From an uncultured Caryophanales bacterium (lineage in GTDB: Bacteria; Bacillota_I; Bacilli_A; Izemoplasmatales; Hujiaoplasmataceae): a DNA stretch of 32,389 nt. The notes below the pieces were generated by a model. It searched no databases. It had not been told where the DNA came from and saw nothing but the letters and a program-made list of their open reading frames with translations. The DNA lies in the NCBI GenBank assembly GCA_937958685.1, contig CALGNF010000119.1, positions 1 to 32,389 on the forward strand, written 5' to 3'. Positions 1-8,877 of the stretch are shown here, in pieces (positions within the stretch are counted from its first letter, which is position 1; the number at the start of each line of letters is the position of its first letter). Made by a program: the position numbers and the translations under genes.

Positions 1-44
1 CACCGAGATCTACACTCTTTCCCTACACGACGCTCTTCCGATCT
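1..44 (+). other. Illumina P5/TruSeq adapter remnant (assembly artefact)
   Basis: The first 44 bases read as the 3' part of the Illumina universal adapter, from CACCGAGATCTACAC through to the terminal GCTCTTCCGATCT. From position 45 the sequence switches without a break into the reading frame of ribosomal protein S12. This is synthetic library sequence left at a contig end, not genomic DNA. It means the window starts at an assembly break and that upstream rpsL sequence is missing for technical reasons. Confidence 0.98.
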
Positions 45-95
45 GGCCGTTCCAAGTATGGAGCGAAACGACCGGCTCCGGCAAAGAAAAAATAA
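45..95 (+). CDS. rpsL: 30S ribosomal protein S12, last 16 codons only (5' cut by adapter)
   Basis: The frame from 45 reads GRSKYGAKRPAPAKKK followed by TAA at 93-95. This is the basic C-terminal tail of ribosomal protein S12 (family pattern GRSKYGxKRPK). S12 sits at the decoding centre of the 30S subunit and is the classic streptomycin target. Its position directly before rpsG is the conserved str operon order. The first base kept follows directly on the adapter, so the gene is truncated by the assembly rather than by mutation. The tail is proline/alanine/lysine rich, as is common in this family. Confidence 0.93.
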   Translation, partial: GRSKYGAKRPAPAKKK

Positions 96-152
96 CAAGG
101 TCAAATAAGGTTATTCCAATGCATATATCATTTCGAAAGGAGGAGACACCTT

Positions 153-623
153 ATGCCTCGTAAAGGAAGAGTTGTCAAAAGAGACGTCTTACCGGATCCG
201 ATCTACAACTCGAAGCTGGTCACGAAGCTGATCAACAGCATCATGACCGACGGCAAGAAGAACCTTGCCCAAAACATTCTGTACAATGCGTTCGAGCGCA
301 TCAGAGAACAGACGGGAAAAGTACCTCTCGATGTTTTCAATGAGGCGCTTAACAACATCATGCCAGCCCTGGAAGTCAGAAGTCGTCGGATCGGCGGCCA
401 AAACTACCAAGTTCCGGGCGAAGTCAGAAGCGATCGCCGCGTGACTCTGGGACTCAGATGGCTGGTACAATACTCCCGTTCCCGTCATGAAAAAACCATG
501 GAGGAACGGTTGGCGAAAGAAATCATCGACGCCGCCAATGGCGTCGGCGCATCGGTCAAAAAAAGAGAAGACATGCACAAGATGGCCGAAGCGAACAGAG
601 CCTTCGCGCACTACCGCTTCTGA
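153..623 (+). CDS. rpsG: 30S ribosomal protein S7
   Basis: The 156-residue product is the normal length for S7 and begins [16 protein letters not shown], the standard S7 N-terminus. S7 binds the 3' domain of 16S rRNA, organises the 30S head and lines the E site. The conserved block around [14 protein letters not shown] and the C-terminal [18 protein letters not shown] tail are present. A very strong Shine-Dalgarno, AAAGGAGG at 136-143, lies 9 bases before the ATG. The 57-base gap after rpsL holds no visible terminator, so the gene is read from the upstream str operon promoter. In E. coli S7 is the translational repressor of this operon; no such site can be confirmed here. The stop is TGA, evidence for the standard genetic code. 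Confidence 0.98.
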   Translation: MPRKGRVVKRDVLPDPIYNSKLVTKLINSIMTDGKKNLAQNILYNAFERIREQTGKVPLDVFNEALNNIMPALEVRSRRIGGQNYQVPGEVRSDRRVTLGLRWLVQYSRSRHEKTMEERLAKEIIDAANGVGASVKKREDMHKMAEANRAFAHYRF

Positions 624-644
624 TTCAAGGAAAGGGATTAAACT

Positions 645-2714
645 ATGGCACGTGAATTCAGTTTGGACAAAACGCGCAACATCGGCATCATGGCGCATAT
701 CGACGCTGGCAAGACGACGACGACGGAGCGGGTTTTGTATCACACGGGAAAAATCCATAAAATGGGCGAGACGCATGATGGCGCCTCGCAGATGGACTGG
801 ATGGAACAAGAGCAAGAACGTGGCATCACCATCACTGCAGCTGCGACTACAGCATTCTGGAAACATCACAGAGTGAATATCATCGACACCCCTGGCCACG
901 TTGACTTTACCGTCGAGGTCTCGAGATCCCTCCGTGTGCTGGATGGTGCCGTAACCGTTCTTGATTCCCAGGCGGGCGTCGAGCCCCAGACGGAGACCGT
1001 CTGGCGGCAGGCGAACGAATACCATGTTCCGCGGATCGTTTTTGCCAACAAGATGGACAAGACGGGCGCGGACTTCATCAATTCGATCACCTCGATCCAC
1101 CACCGTCTCGGCGCCAAGGCCGAGGCGATCCAATGGCCGATCGGTGTCGAGGAGAACTTCCGTGGCATCATCGACATCGTGGCGGAAAAAGCCTACCTGT
1201 TCGACGGTGAGCCCGAAGAGAATTTCGTTGAGACGGAAATACCGGCCGATCTTCGGAAAATTGTCGCCGCCAGACGGACGAAACTCATCGAAGTCGTCGC
1301 CGATTATGACGAGGAACTGATGCTTGCCTATCTCGACGGCGAGAAGATCACCGTTGACATGCTCAAGGCTGCCATCCGCAAAGCGACCCTGACAGTCACT
1401 TTCTTTCCGGTGCTCTGCGGATCGGCATTCAAGAACAAGGGCGTCAAATTGATGCTCGACGCTGTCATCGACTACCTGCCGAGCCCGATTGAGGTGCCGC
1501 AAATGACCGGCATCGACAAACACGGCAAGGAAATCACCGTCGTCCATGACGACAACAAGGAATTCGTCGCCCTGGCCTTCAAGGTCATGACCGATCCTTT
1601 CGTCGGCCGGCTGACATTCTTCCGCGTCTATTCCGGCGTCGTCGAAAAGGGCTCCTATATCGTCAACACCTCCAAAAACAAAAAAGAGCGGCTGGGACGC
1701 ATTCTCCAGATGCATGCCAATCACCGGACCGAGATCGACAAGGTCTATTCCGGTGACATCGCCGCCGCCATCGGTTTCAAGGACACGACAACCGGCGACA
1801 CGCTTTGCTCGGACAATATCAATGTGATCCTCGAGTCGATGAAATTTCCCGAACCCGTCATCTCGGTGGCGATCGAACCGAAAACCAAGAACGACCAGGA
1901 CAAGATGGGCATCGCCCTCAGCAAACTCGCCGAAGAAGACCCGACCTTCCGCACCTACACCAACTCCGAAACGGGCCAGACGATCATCTCGGGAATGGGC
2001 GAGCTCCATCTGGAGATCATCGTCGACCGGATGCGCCGCGAATTCAAGGTCGAAGCGAGCGTCGGCGTGCCGCAGGTGTCCTACCGGGAAACGATCCGCA
2101 GGGAAGCATCCTGCGAAGGCCGCTTCATCCGCCAATCCGGCGGCAGAGGCCAATACGGCCACGTTTGGATCAAATTCGAACCGAATCCCGGCAAAGGCTA
2201 CGAGTTCGTCGACAAGATCGTCGGCGGCGTCGTCCCGCGGGAATACATCTCCGTAGTCGACAAAGGCCTGCAGGACGCGCTCGTCGGCGGCATCATCGCC
2301 GGCTATCCCGTCCTCGACATCAAAGCCACCCTCTACGACGGCTCGTACCACGAAGTCGACTCCTCGGAAATGGCGTTCAAGATCGCCGCATCGATGGCTC
2401 TCAGGGAAGCGCGCACCAAATGTGCCCCGACCCTCTTGGAACCGATCATGGTCGTTGACGCCGTCACGCCGGATGTCTACATCGGCAACGTCATCGGCGA
2501 TCTGACTTCCAGAAGAGGCCGGATCGAAGCCCAGGACATGCAAGGCAACGCCCAAAAGGTGACCGCCAAGGTGCCCTTGAGCCAGATGTTCGGCTACGCG
2601 ACCTCCCTCAGGTCGAACACCCAGGGACGCGCGACCTACACGATGCAGTTCTCCCATTACGAAGAGTGCCCGAAAGCGATCGCCGAGGAAATCATCAACA
2701 AGCGCAACAGCTAA
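645..2714 (+). CDS. fusA: Translation elongation factor G
   Basis: EF-G is the ribosomal translocase GTPase that moves tRNA and mRNA after peptide bond formation and, with RRF, recycles ribosomes. The 689-residue length matches the family. The G1 motif AHIDAGKTT lies at residues 17-25, followed by switch [10 protein letters not shown] and the G4 motif [10 protein letters not shown]. Domain II, the III/V region and the domain IV stretch [11 protein letters not shown], including GGRGQYGHV, follow in order. The start is supported by AAGGAAAGGG at 627-636, 8 bases upstream of the ATG. It lies 21 bases after rpsG with no promoter or terminator between them, so both are read from one str operon mRNA. 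A long open frame antisense to it is a composition shadow. Confidence 0.98.
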   Translation: MAREFSLDKTRNIGIMAHIDAGKTTTTERVLYHTGKIHKMGETHDGASQMDWMEQEQERGITITAAATTAFWKHHRVNIIDTPGHVDFTVEVSRSLRVLDGAVTVLDSQAGVEPQTETVWRQANEYHVPRIVFANKMDKTGADFINSITSIHHRLGAKAEAIQWPIGVEENFRGIIDIVAEKAYLFDGEPEENFVETEIPADLRKIVAARRTKLIEVVADYDEELMLAYLDGEKITVDMLKAAIRKATLTVTFFPVLCGSAFKNKGVKLMLDAVIDYLPSPIEVPQMTGIDKHGKEITVVHDDNKEFVALAFKVMTDPFVGRLTFFRVYSGVVEKGSYIVNTSKNKKERLGRILQMHANHRTEIDKVYSGDIAAAIGFKDTTTGDTLCSDNINVILESMKFPEPVISVAIEPKTKNDQDKMGIALSKLAEEDPTFRTYTNSETGQTIISGMGELHLEIIVDRMRREFKVEASVGVPQVSYRETIRREASCEGRFIRQSGGRGQYGHVWIKFEPNPGKGYEFVDKIVGGVVPREYISVVDKGLQDALVGGIIAGYPVLDIKATLYDGSYHEVDSSEMAFKIAASMALREARTKCAPTLLEPIMVVDAVTPDVYIGNVIGDLTSRRGRIEAQDMQGNAQKVTAKVPLSQMFGYATSLRSNTQGRATYTMQFSHYEECPKAIAEEIINKRNS

Positions 2715-2746
2715 AGGGCGCAAACACGCCCCGTGCAAGATATCTA

Positions 2747-2775
2747 TTGCATTATTGGTGAGATTGTTATACAAT
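2747..2775 (+). promoter_or_regulatory. Probable sigma-70-type promoter for tuf
   Basis: TTGCAT at 2747-2752 and TACAAT at 2770-2775 are separated by exactly 17 bases, in the AT-rich gap between fusA and tuf. It would give a leader of about 45 bases. An alternative -10, TGTTATACA, overlaps. A separate tuf promoter would allow more EF-Tu than EF-G to be made. Confidence 0.65.
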
Positions 2776-2826
2776 AATATCGATTAAGCGACCAATAAAA
2801 AATTAAGGATAAAGGAGATTACCACA

Positions 2827-4011
2827 ATGGCAAAAGCTAAATTTGAACGGACAAAACCGCATGTCAACATCGGCACCATCGGTCACGTCGACCATGGCAA
2901 GACCACGTTGACCGCAGCGATCACGATGGTCCTTGCGAAACAGGGCCTGGCCCAAATTAAAGACTACGCCTCCATTGACTCGGCACCGGAGGAGAAGGCC
3001 AGAGGCATCACGATCAATACCGCCCACATCGAATACGAAACCAAGAGCCGCCACTATGCCCATGTCGACTGCCCGGGACATGCCGACTATGTCAAGAACA
3101 TGATCACCGGCGCCGCCCAGATGGACGGAGCCATCCTCGTGGTGTCCGCCGCCGACGGCGCGATGCCGCAGACCCGCGAACACATCCTCCTGAGCCGCCA
3201 GGTTGGCGTGCCGAAAATCGTTGTCTTCCTGAACAAGGCCGACATGGTCGACGATCAGGAACTCATCGAACTTGTCGAGATGGAGATCCGCGAGCTTTTG
3301 ACCGAATACCAGTTCCCCGGCGACGAAACGCCGATCATCGTCGGCTCCGCTCTCAGAGCCATGGAAGGCGACGAGGAATGGCAGAAGAAAATCATCGAGC
3401 TGATGCAAGCCGTCGACGACTACATTCCGCTTCCCGAGCGTGAAGTCGACAAGCCCTTCATGATGTCCGTCGAGGACGTCTTCACGATCACCGGGCGCGG
3501 CACCGTCGTCACCGGCCGTGTCGACCGCGGCACCGTCAAGGTCAACGACCCGGTCGAGATCGTCGGCATCAAACCGACGAGAGCCACCGTCGTCACCGGC
3601 GTCGAGATGTTCCGCAAACTGCTTGACTTCGCCCAGGCCGGCGACAATGTCGGCTTGCTGCTTCGCGGCGTCGCGAGAGAGGAAGTCCAACGCGGCCAGG
3701 TCATCGTCAAACCGAAGTCGGTCACCCCGCACACCAGATTCACCGCCCAGGTTTACGTCCTGAGCCATGAGGAAGGCGGCAGACACACTCCGTTCTTCTC
3801 GAACTACCGTCCGCAGTTCTACTTCCGCACGACCGACATCACCGGTGTCATCGAGCTCGAAAAGGGTGTCGAAATGGTCATGCCGGGAGACAACACCACG
3901 ATGGTCGTCGAACTGATCCACCCGATCGCTCTCGAACAGGGCACGAAGTTCTCGATCCGTGAAGGCGGCCACACCGTCGGCGCCGGATCCGTCGTCCAAA
4001 TCCTCGCGTAA
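2827..4011 (+). CDS. tuf: Translation elongation factor Tu
   Basis: EF-Tu carries aminoacyl-tRNA to the ribosomal A site as a GTP complex. The product is 394 residues, the usual size. Visible motifs are the P-loop GHVDHGKTT at residues 19-27, switch [10 protein letters not shown], the G4 motif NKADMVDD and G5 SALRAMEG. Beta-barrel domains II and III follow, including [13 protein letters not shown] and the C-terminal [17 protein letters not shown]. The start has AAAGGAG at 2811-2817, 9 bases upstream. It is the last gene of the str cluster, has its own probable promoter, and is followed directly by a strong terminator. Codon choice leans heavily to C-ending codons, as expected for a highly expressed gene here. 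Confidence 0.98.
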   Translation: MAKAKFERTKPHVNIGTIGHVDHGKTTLTAAITMVLAKQGLAQIKDYASIDSAPEEKARGITINTAHIEYETKSRHYAHVDCPGHADYVKNMITGAAQMDGAILVVSAADGAMPQTREHILLSRQVGVPKIVVFLNKADMVDDQELIELVEMEIRELLTEYQFPGDETPIIVGSALRAMEGDEEWQKKIIELMQAVDDYIPLPEREVDKPFMMSVEDVFTITGRGTVVTGRVDRGTVKVNDPVEIVGIKPTRATVVTGVEMFRKLLDFAQAGDNVGLLLRGVAREEVQRGQVIVKPKSVTPHTRFTAQVYVLSHEEGGRHTPFFSNYRPQFYFRTTDITGVIELEKGVEMVMPGDNTTMVVELIHPIALEQGTKFSIREGGHTVGAGSVVQILA

Positions 4012-4021
4012 GCAAATCATC

Positions 4022-4048
4022 AAGGGATGCCTAGCATCCCTTTTTTTT
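4022..4048 (+). terminator. Rho-independent terminator of the str operon
   Basis: A perfect stem, AAGGGATGC pairing with GCATCCCTT around the loop CTA, runs into eight T residues, 11 bases after the tuf stop. It closes the rpsL-tuf transcription unit. Confidence 0.93.
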
Positions 4049-4056
4049 GTCTTTGA

Positions 4057-4085
4057 TTGGCTGATGCGGGGTTATATGATATAAT
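4057..4085 (+). promoter_or_regulatory. Extended -10 promoter for tkt-tatD
   Basis: TTGGCT at 4057-4062 is followed after 17 bases by TATAAT at 4080-4085, preceded by TGA to give the extended -10 TGATATAAT. The predicted start lies near 4092, leaving a leader of about 30 bases before the tkt ATG. Confidence 0.75.
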
Positions 4086-4123
4086 TTTAACGGTATCCAC
4101 CAAGGGACGAAAGAGGTAGCGAC

Positions 4124-6073
4124 ATGGAAAAAACGATCCAAAACATCAGGTTTCTCGGCCTTGACATGATCGACAAGGCCAACAGCGGCCATCCCGGGAT
4201 CGGCCTCGGCGCCGCTCCGGTCTTGTATTCGCTGTTTCAATATCATCTGAAAGCCAATCCGCTGGATCCCAAGTGGTTCAACCGGGATCGCTTCTTTCTG
4301 TCCGCCGGCCATGGTTCGGCGCTGATTTATGCCTTGTTGCATCTTGCTGGCTACGATCTTCCCGTAGAAGAGTTGCGGCGCTTCCGGCAATTGGGTTCGA
4401 TGACTCCCGGGCATCCCGAGTACGGACATACCCCGGGAATCGAGGCCACGACCGGCCCCTTGGGCCAGGGACTGGCCATGGCAATCGGCTCCGCCATCGC
4501 CGAGAAGCACCTCCGCCATGCCTTCGGCAAGCCCGACCACCCGATTGTCGACCACTACACGTATGTGCTCTGCGGCGACGGCGACCTCCAGGAAGGTGTT
4601 GCCTTGGAAGCCTTGAGTCTCGCGGGGCATCTTGGTCTCGAACGGTTGATCGTCTTGTTCGACTCCAATGACATCCAACTCGACGGACCGACAAAAAACG
4701 CGGTCTCGGAGAATATCCGCGCCAAAATGGAAAGCGTCGGCTTCGAATACCAACACGTAGGCGACGCCAACAATGTGATCGAGGTATCGATCGCCATCGA
4801 GAAGGCCAAACAGTCGGCCAAGCCATCATTCATCGAGATCAAGAGCATCATCGGGTACGGCGCCCGCAACCAGGGCACGAGCGCGGTCCACGGAGCCCCG
4901 CTCGGACCGGAGGAGACTTTGCGGATGAAGCGGGCGGCCGGATATCCGGAAACCTTGTTCTGGATCGACCCGGAAGCCGTCGCCGACCTGCAAAACCGTT
5001 TTGGCAAACGGGGACAGAAGGCCGATGCCCAGTGGCGGGAAATGCTCGCCGGCTATCAGGCCAGATTTCCCGAGACAGCCGCTCAGCTCACCGCGATCAT
5101 CGATAACCGCATCGATGTCGATTATGAAAACTTGTTGCCGGCGGAGCCAATCGGATTGAAAGAAGCGACCCGCAAGGCGATCGGCAAGGCCGTCGCCACG
5201 CTCTCAACCGCCATCCCGGCAATGATGGGCGGATCCGCCGACCTGGTGGCCTCGACGCACGTCAAGGGCGCCGACGGCAACTTCACCAAAGACAACCCCT
5301 TGGGACGCAATCTCAATTTCGGCGTTCGCGAGCACGCGATGGCCGCGATCGTCAACGGCATGACACTCCATCACCTGCGCGCCTTCGGCAGCGGCTTCTT
5401 CATTTTCTCCGACTACATGAAACCGTCGATCAGGCTGGCCGCGCTGATGAAGATTCCATCGATGTTCCTCTTCACCCATGACTCGGTGGGAGTCGGTGAG
5501 GATGGCCCCACGCACCAACCAGTCGAGCAGTTGGCGATGTATCGCTCGCTCCCGGGACTGGTCGTCATCCGTCCCGCCGACAGCAATGAAACCAAAAACG
5601 CGCTTCGCTTCGCCCTTTCCGCCAATCAAGGCCCGACACTCTTGGCCATGACCAGGCAGGATGTCACCGTGATGCACGAATCGACATATGAGCAGTTGGC
5701 AAAAGGCGCTTACGTCGCCCGGGACCTGCCCGATTACACAGGGATATTGATCGCGACCGGCAGCGAGGTCAACCTGGCGCTCAAGGCCCAAACGCTGCTT
5801 TGGGAACAGCACGCCACCGCCGTCCGCGTCGTCTCGATGCCCTCGATGGAGTTGTTTCTCAGACAGCCTAGTGAGTATCAGGAACTCATCCTGCCGCGAT
5901 CGATTCAAAAAAGGCTTGCGTTGGAAATGGGCGCACCCGGGTTGTGGTACCGGTTCACGGAGAACATCATGGGCATCGACTCCTTTGGCGTCTCCGCCAA
6001 GCTCCAGGACGTTCTCGAACACTTTGGATTCACCCCGGAAAACGTCGTCAAGACGTATTTGCAGATCAACTGA
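4124..6073 (+). CDS. tkt: Transketolase
   Basis: Transketolase moves two-carbon ketol units between sugar phosphates in the non-oxidative pentose phosphate pathway, using thiamine diphosphate and a divalent metal. The 649-residue product shows the N-terminal SGHPG histidine (His23), the ThDP-binding motif starting GDGDLQEG at residues 151-158 and closing with N182-D, and the pyrimidine-domain signature GVGEDGPTHQPVEQ with FSDYMKPSIRLAAL before it. A C-terminal domain contains the GSEVNLAL stretch. The start is set by AAGAGG at 4111-4116. It is followed after 14 bases by tatD and shares its transcript. It pairs metabolically with rpiB near the end of the window; the two probably supply ribose 5-phosphate in an organism that may lack the oxidative branch, which the window cannot show. 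Confidence 0.96.
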   Translation: MEKTIQNIRFLGLDMIDKANSGHPGIGLGAAPVLYSLFQYHLKANPLDPKWFNRDRFFLSAGHGSALIYALLHLAGYDLPVEELRRFRQLGSMTPGHPEYGHTPGIEATTGPLGQGLAMAIGSAIAEKHLRHAFGKPDHPIVDHYTYVLCGDGDLQEGVALEALSLAGHLGLERLIVLFDSNDIQLDGPTKNAVSENIRAKMESVGFEYQHVGDANNVIEVSIAIEKAKQSAKPSFIEIKSIIGYGARNQGTSAVHGAPLGPEETLRMKRAAGYPETLFWIDPEAVADLQNRFGKRGQKADAQWREMLAGYQARFPETAAQLTAIIDNRIDVDYENLLPAEPIGLKEATRKAIGKAVATLSTAIPAMMGGSADLVASTHVKGADGNFTKDNPLGRNLNFGVREHAMAAIVNGMTLHHLRAFGSGFFIFSDYMKPSIRLAALMKIPSMFLFTHDSVGVGEDGPTHQPVEQLAMYRSLPGLVVIRPADSNETKNALRFALSANQGPTLLAMTRQDVTVMHESTYEQLAKGAYVARDLPDYTGILIATGSEVNLALKAQTLLWEQHATAVRVVSMPSMELFLRQPSEYQELILPRSIQKRLALEMGAPGLWYRFTENIMGIDSFGVSAKLQDVLEHFGFTPENVVKTYLQIN

Positions 6074-6087
6074 GAAGGTGGATCCCA

Positions 6088-6852
6088 ATGCTGATTGATT
6101 CCCACGTCCATCTCAACGACGGCTTGCTTTATGACAGGCGCGATGAAATCATCAGGGACGCAGCGGCCGCCGGCGTAACGCATTGCGTCTGCATCGGGTA
6201 CGACCGCTTTTTCTCCGAACGGGCGATTGCGATCGCCCATGAATACGAAAATATCTACGCGGTGATCGGGTTTCATCCCAGCGACATCGACAAGGTCACG
6301 GATGCGGATCTCGAGTGGCTCAGGGACAGAGCCCGGGATGAAAGGGTCGTCGCGATCGGCGAGATCGGACTCGACTATTACTGGGACAAATCATATGCGG
6401 AAAAACAGCGGGAAATGTTCCAGAAACAGATTGCGATCGCCAATGACTTGAAGTTGCCGATCGTCGTGCACATGCGCGAGGCCGCGCTCGACACTTACCA
6501 GATCATCAAGAACCACAAGCGTCAAGATCTCAAAGGCGTGATGCACTGCTATTCCGGAAGCGTCGAACAGATGCGTTTGTATCTCGGACTCAACATGAGG
6601 ATTTCGCTCGCCGGGCCGGTGACATTCAAGAACGCCCGCGTGAGCCGTGAGGTCGCTCGCGAGATTCCCCTCAGCCGCCTACTGATCGAAACCGACGCGC
6701 CCTATCTTGCTCCCCATCCGTTCCGCGGCAAACAGAACGAACCGAAACACTTGCCGCTGATTGCCAGGGAAATCGCCATCATCAGGGATCAATCACTTGA
6801 GGAGATAGCTCGTTCGACAGCGGAAAGCACTCGGGAATTGTTTGGTTTTTGA
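6088..6852 (+). CDS. tatD: TatD family metal-dependent hydrolase / DNase
   Basis: TatD enzymes are amidohydrolase-fold metal nucleases, with 3'-5' exonuclease activity on DNA and RNA shown for E. coli TatD. The 254-residue product has the expected ligands in order: HVH (His6, His8), GEIGLDYYW with Glu92, His128 in VVHMREA, His153 in MHCYSG and Asp203 in ETDAPYLAP. The ATG at 6088 is chosen because AAGGTG at 6075-6080 precedes it and because family members begin with the metal-binding DSHVHL stretch. The frame stays open further upstream, but only as a shadow of tkt. The gene is second in the tkt operon and is closed by a terminator. In many Firmicutes tatD precedes rnmV-ksgA; those genes are absent here. 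Confidence 0.93.
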   Translation: MLIDSHVHLNDGLLYDRRDEIIRDAAAAGVTHCVCIGYDRFFSERAIAIAHEYENIYAVIGFHPSDIDKVTDADLEWLRDRARDERVVAIGEIGLDYYWDKSYAEKQREMFQKQIAIANDLKLPIVVHMREAALDTYQIIKNHKRQDLKGVMHCYSGSVEQMRLYLGLNMRISLAGPVTFKNARVSREVAREIPLSRLLIETDAPYLAPHPFRGKQNEPKHLPLIAREIAIIRDQSLEEIARSTAESTRELFGF

Positions 6853-6856
6853 CTTT

Positions 6857-6884
6857 GCAGGCGGAACTAAACCGCCTGCTTTTT
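6857..6884 (+). terminator. Terminator after tatD
   Basis: GCAGGCGG (6857-6864) pairs with CCGCCTGC (6872-6879) around a 7-base loop and is followed by five T residues, just after the tatD stop. In the remaining ~95 bases to the next promoter I see no gene or RNA. Confidence 0.9.
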
Positions 6885-6978
6885 CGCCTATGTTCCTTGT
6901 GGTCGAGACGCCGTCATGCACCCTTGGCTCATACCAGTCGCACGCCTGTGTTATTTGTTCAGACACGGCCGGTTTTAC

Positions 6979-7007
6979 TTGTAAATGCTTCGGGATTGTA
7001 TTACAAT
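6979..7007 (+). promoter_or_regulatory. Probable promoter for ychF
   Basis: TTGTAA at 6979-6984 and TACAAT at 7002-7007 are 17 bases apart in an AT-rich patch, with transcription expected near 7014. It lies 25 bases before the chosen ychF start. Confidence 0.6.
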
Positions 7008-7017
7008 ATTCCGTGTT

Positions 7018-7022
7018 AGGAG
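7018..7022 (+). promoter_or_regulatory. Ribosome binding site that decides the ychF start
   Basis: AGGAG lies immediately before ATG 7023 and only three bases before ATG 7026, both too close to use. It sits 9 bases before ATG 7032, which also gives the family's usual N-terminus. Confidence 0.7.
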
Positions 7023-7031
7023 ATGATGGAC

Positions 7032-8135
7032 ATGGGACTCACAGCAGGGATCATCGGCTTGCCCAACGTCGGAAAAACGACGCTTTTCAATGCCGTGATC
7101 AAGGCAAAAATGCCGGCAATCAACTATCCGTTTGCGACGATCGAGCCGAATGTCGGCGTTGTCGAGGTTCCCGACTGGCGGATGGAGAAGCTAGTTGAGA
7201 TCTATCATCCGCGCAAGGTCGTCTACACCACCTTTGAACTGACCGATGTCGCCGGGCTCGTGCGGGGTTCCTCCAAAGGCGAAGGCCTCGGCAACCAATT
7301 TCTCTCCTATATCCGCAACTGCGATGCCCTCTGTCAGGTCGTTCGGTGTTTCATCGACCCCGATGTCATCCATGTCGAAGGCGATGTCAATCCCCTGCGT
7401 GACATCGAGACGATCCAACTGGAACTGATCTTCGCCGATCTCGAGGTCGTGGAGAAACGGCTGCCGAAAATCCAGAAGCGCGCGCAGATGAAACTCGACA
7501 ACGAAGCGGTCGAGGAGTATGAGATTCTGGAGAAAGTCCAGAAATGCCTGCTCGACCAATTACCGATCCGAAGTTTGAATCTCACAAAAGCAGAACTGAA
7601 AGTCATCAAGAACTTCAGTTTTCTGACCGCCAAGCCGATGCTGTATGTCTGCAATGTGGCCGAAGACGTGGTGATCAATCACTCCGAAAACGGATTTGTG
7701 AACGACATCAAGGAACTAGCGGTCAGGGAACACGCTGAAACGGTCATTTTCAGCGCCAAGATCGAACAGGAGCTATCAGAACTGTCCAGCGCCGACAAAC
7801 AGGCGTTCATGAACGAGCTCGGCATGAAAAATTCGGGACTTGACGACCTGATTCGCAAGAACTATGAATTGCTTGGTCTGGAAACCTTTTTCACCGCCAG
7901 CGAAAAGGAAGTGCGTTCCTGGACGTTCAAAAAGGGCATGAAGGCCCCTGAATGCGGTGGTGTCATCCATTCCGACTTCGAGAAAGGGTTCATCCGCGCA
8001 GAGACGATCGCGTTTGCGGATCTGCTGGCGGCGGGATCCGAGACCAAAGCCAAAGAACTGGGCAAATACCGTCTTGAGGGGAAGGAATATGTCGCCAGGG
8101 ATGGCGATGTGTTCCACTTCCGCTTCAATGTCTAG
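7032..8135 (+). CDS. ychF: Redox-regulated ATPase YchF (OLA1 family)
   Basis: YchF is an Obg-family P-loop protein that prefers ATP over GTP, binds ribosomes and is linked to stress responses and translation of leaderless mRNAs in studied bacteria. From ATG 7032 the product has 367 residues, the family length, and starts MGLTAGIIGLPNVGKTT with the P-loop at residues 9-17. The G4 position reads NVAE (residues 208-211) instead of NKxD, the change known to give ATP preference. The switch II region DVAGLVRGSSKGEGLGNQFL is canonical. A C-terminal TGS domain ends GKEYVARDGDVFHFRFNV. Earlier ATGs at 7023 and 7026 overlap the Shine-Dalgarno and are unlikely. The gene ends next to a shortened cinA, which probably shares its mRNA. 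Confidence 0.96.
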   Translation: MGLTAGIIGLPNVGKTTLFNAVIKAKMPAINYPFATIEPNVGVVEVPDWRMEKLVEIYHPRKVVYTTFELTDVAGLVRGSSKGEGLGNQFLSYIRNCDALCQVVRCFIDPDVIHVEGDVNPLRDIETIQLELIFADLEVVEKRLPKIQKRAQMKLDNEAVEEYEILEKVQKCLLDQLPIRSLNLTKAELKVIKNFSFLTAKPMLYVCNVAEDVVINHSENGFVNDIKELAVREHAETVIFSAKIEQELSELSSADKQAFMNELGMKNSGLDDLIRKNYELLGLETFFTASEKEVRSWTFKKGMKAPECGGVIHSDFEKGFIRAETIAFADLLAAGSETKAKELGKYRLEGKEYVARDGDVFHFRFNV

Positions 8136-8139
8136 GGGG
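8134..8139 (+). promoter_or_regulatory. Ribosome binding site favouring the TTG start of the cinA-like gene
   Basis: AGGGGG overlaps the ychF TAG stop and lies 6 bases before TTG 8146. No comparable site precedes ATG 8128. The spacing suggests translational coupling to ychF. Confidence 0.6.
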
Positions 8140-8145
8140 AACGCC

Positions 8146-8877
8146 TTGGCAAACAAGGCCAAACAGAACCGCTTTCGCGAAACCTACATCTATTTCAGCG
8201 CCGAAGGCGAGAACCCTGCCGAAGCGATAAGGACAATTGAGAAACAACATCCAGGCGCCCGCCTCCTCACCAGCGAGACTTCCGGCGAGACCCTTATCAC
8301 CGTCGAGGCTTCGGAGGAGAACGAACTTGTCTTAACCAGCAAGGCTTTGCTAGAGGATCTGGGAAACAGAATCATCGCCGGTCCGGACGAGACGCTGCCG
8401 GCAGCTTTCTTCGCCGCCTTGACCGCCAGGAACTTCACTGTGGCGCTCGCCGAATCGATCACCGGCGGGATGATCGCCTCGCGGATCCTCGATCAGCCCG
8501 GAGCCTCCCGCATCCTCAAGGAAGCCTATATCGTCTACGGCGAGGATGCCAAGCAGAAGATTCTCCGGATCGATCAGGAGATCATCCGCGAACACGGTGC
8601 GGTAAGCGCGGAGTGCGCTTGGGAAATGGCGAAAAATCTGGAAATCATCAGTCATGCGGACTTGATTGTCACAAGCGCCGGCTACGCGGGTCCGACGGGC
8701 GGCACGCCCGCTGATCCGATTGGCACCGTCTACTTCGGATTCGGGATTTTTGGAAACCGGGAAACAGTCAGAAAGCGGTTCTCCGGATCGAGGAATGTTG
8801 TGAGAAGGAAAGCCAGCGCCTATGCTTTGGCGTACGTGATAAGCAAATTGCGAAATGAAGGTGAGGAACGAACATGA
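8146..8877 (+). CDS. CinA/PncC-type nicotinamide-nucleotide amidase, lacking the N-terminal MoCF domain
   Basis: About 155 C-terminal residues form a CinA C-terminal domain (PncC family, which deamidates NMN to NaMN in pyridine nucleotide recycling). The motifs VALAESITGGMIASR, GAVSAECAWEMA and SAGYAGPTGGTPADPIGTVYF are clear. The first ~85 residues resemble the middle linker domain of full CinA rather than a PncC start, while the N-terminal molybdopterin-binding-like domain (about 170 residues) is missing. Start choice: TTG at 8146 has AGGGGG at 8134-8139 six bases upstream, giving 243 residues; ATG 8128 is in frame but has no ribosome site and overlaps ychF. The end overlaps the next gene in an ATGA. 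It may be a domain-reduced but working amidase. In Firmicutes the gene is often next to recA; here it is not. Confidence 0.85.
   Translation: MANKAKQNRFRETYIYFSAEGENPAEAIRTIEKQHPGARLLTSETSGETLITVEASEENELVLTSKALLEDLGNRIIAGPDETLPAAFFAALTARNFTVALAESITGGMIASRILDQPGASRILKEAYIVYGEDAKQKILRIDQEIIREHGAVSAECAWEMAKNLEIISHADLIVTSAGYAGPTGGTPADPIGTVYFGFGIFGNRETVRKRFSGSRNVVRRKASAYALAYVISKLRNEGEERT

Noticed and set aside
189..2774. An 861-codon open frame on the minus strand covering rpsG and fusA
   Set aside because: Both + strand genes are unmistakable. The antisense frame is open because of strong codon bias in GC-rich DNA; its product is a low-complexity Asp/Val/Arg/His-rich shadow with no motif.
2803..4023. 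A 406-codon minus-strand open frame antisense to tuf
   Set aside because: Same codon-bias effect; it mirrors tuf almost base for base and has no ribosome site or domain.
6885..6978. Possible small RNA or tRNA in the tatD-ychF gap
   Set aside because: A weak imperfect stem can be drawn, but no cloverleaf, SRP RNA signature or separate promoter and terminator pair is visible.
8128..8145. ATG 8128 as start of the cinA-like gene
   Set aside because: It has no ribosome site and lies inside ychF, while TTG 8146 has AGGGGG at ideal spacing. It is not fully excluded.
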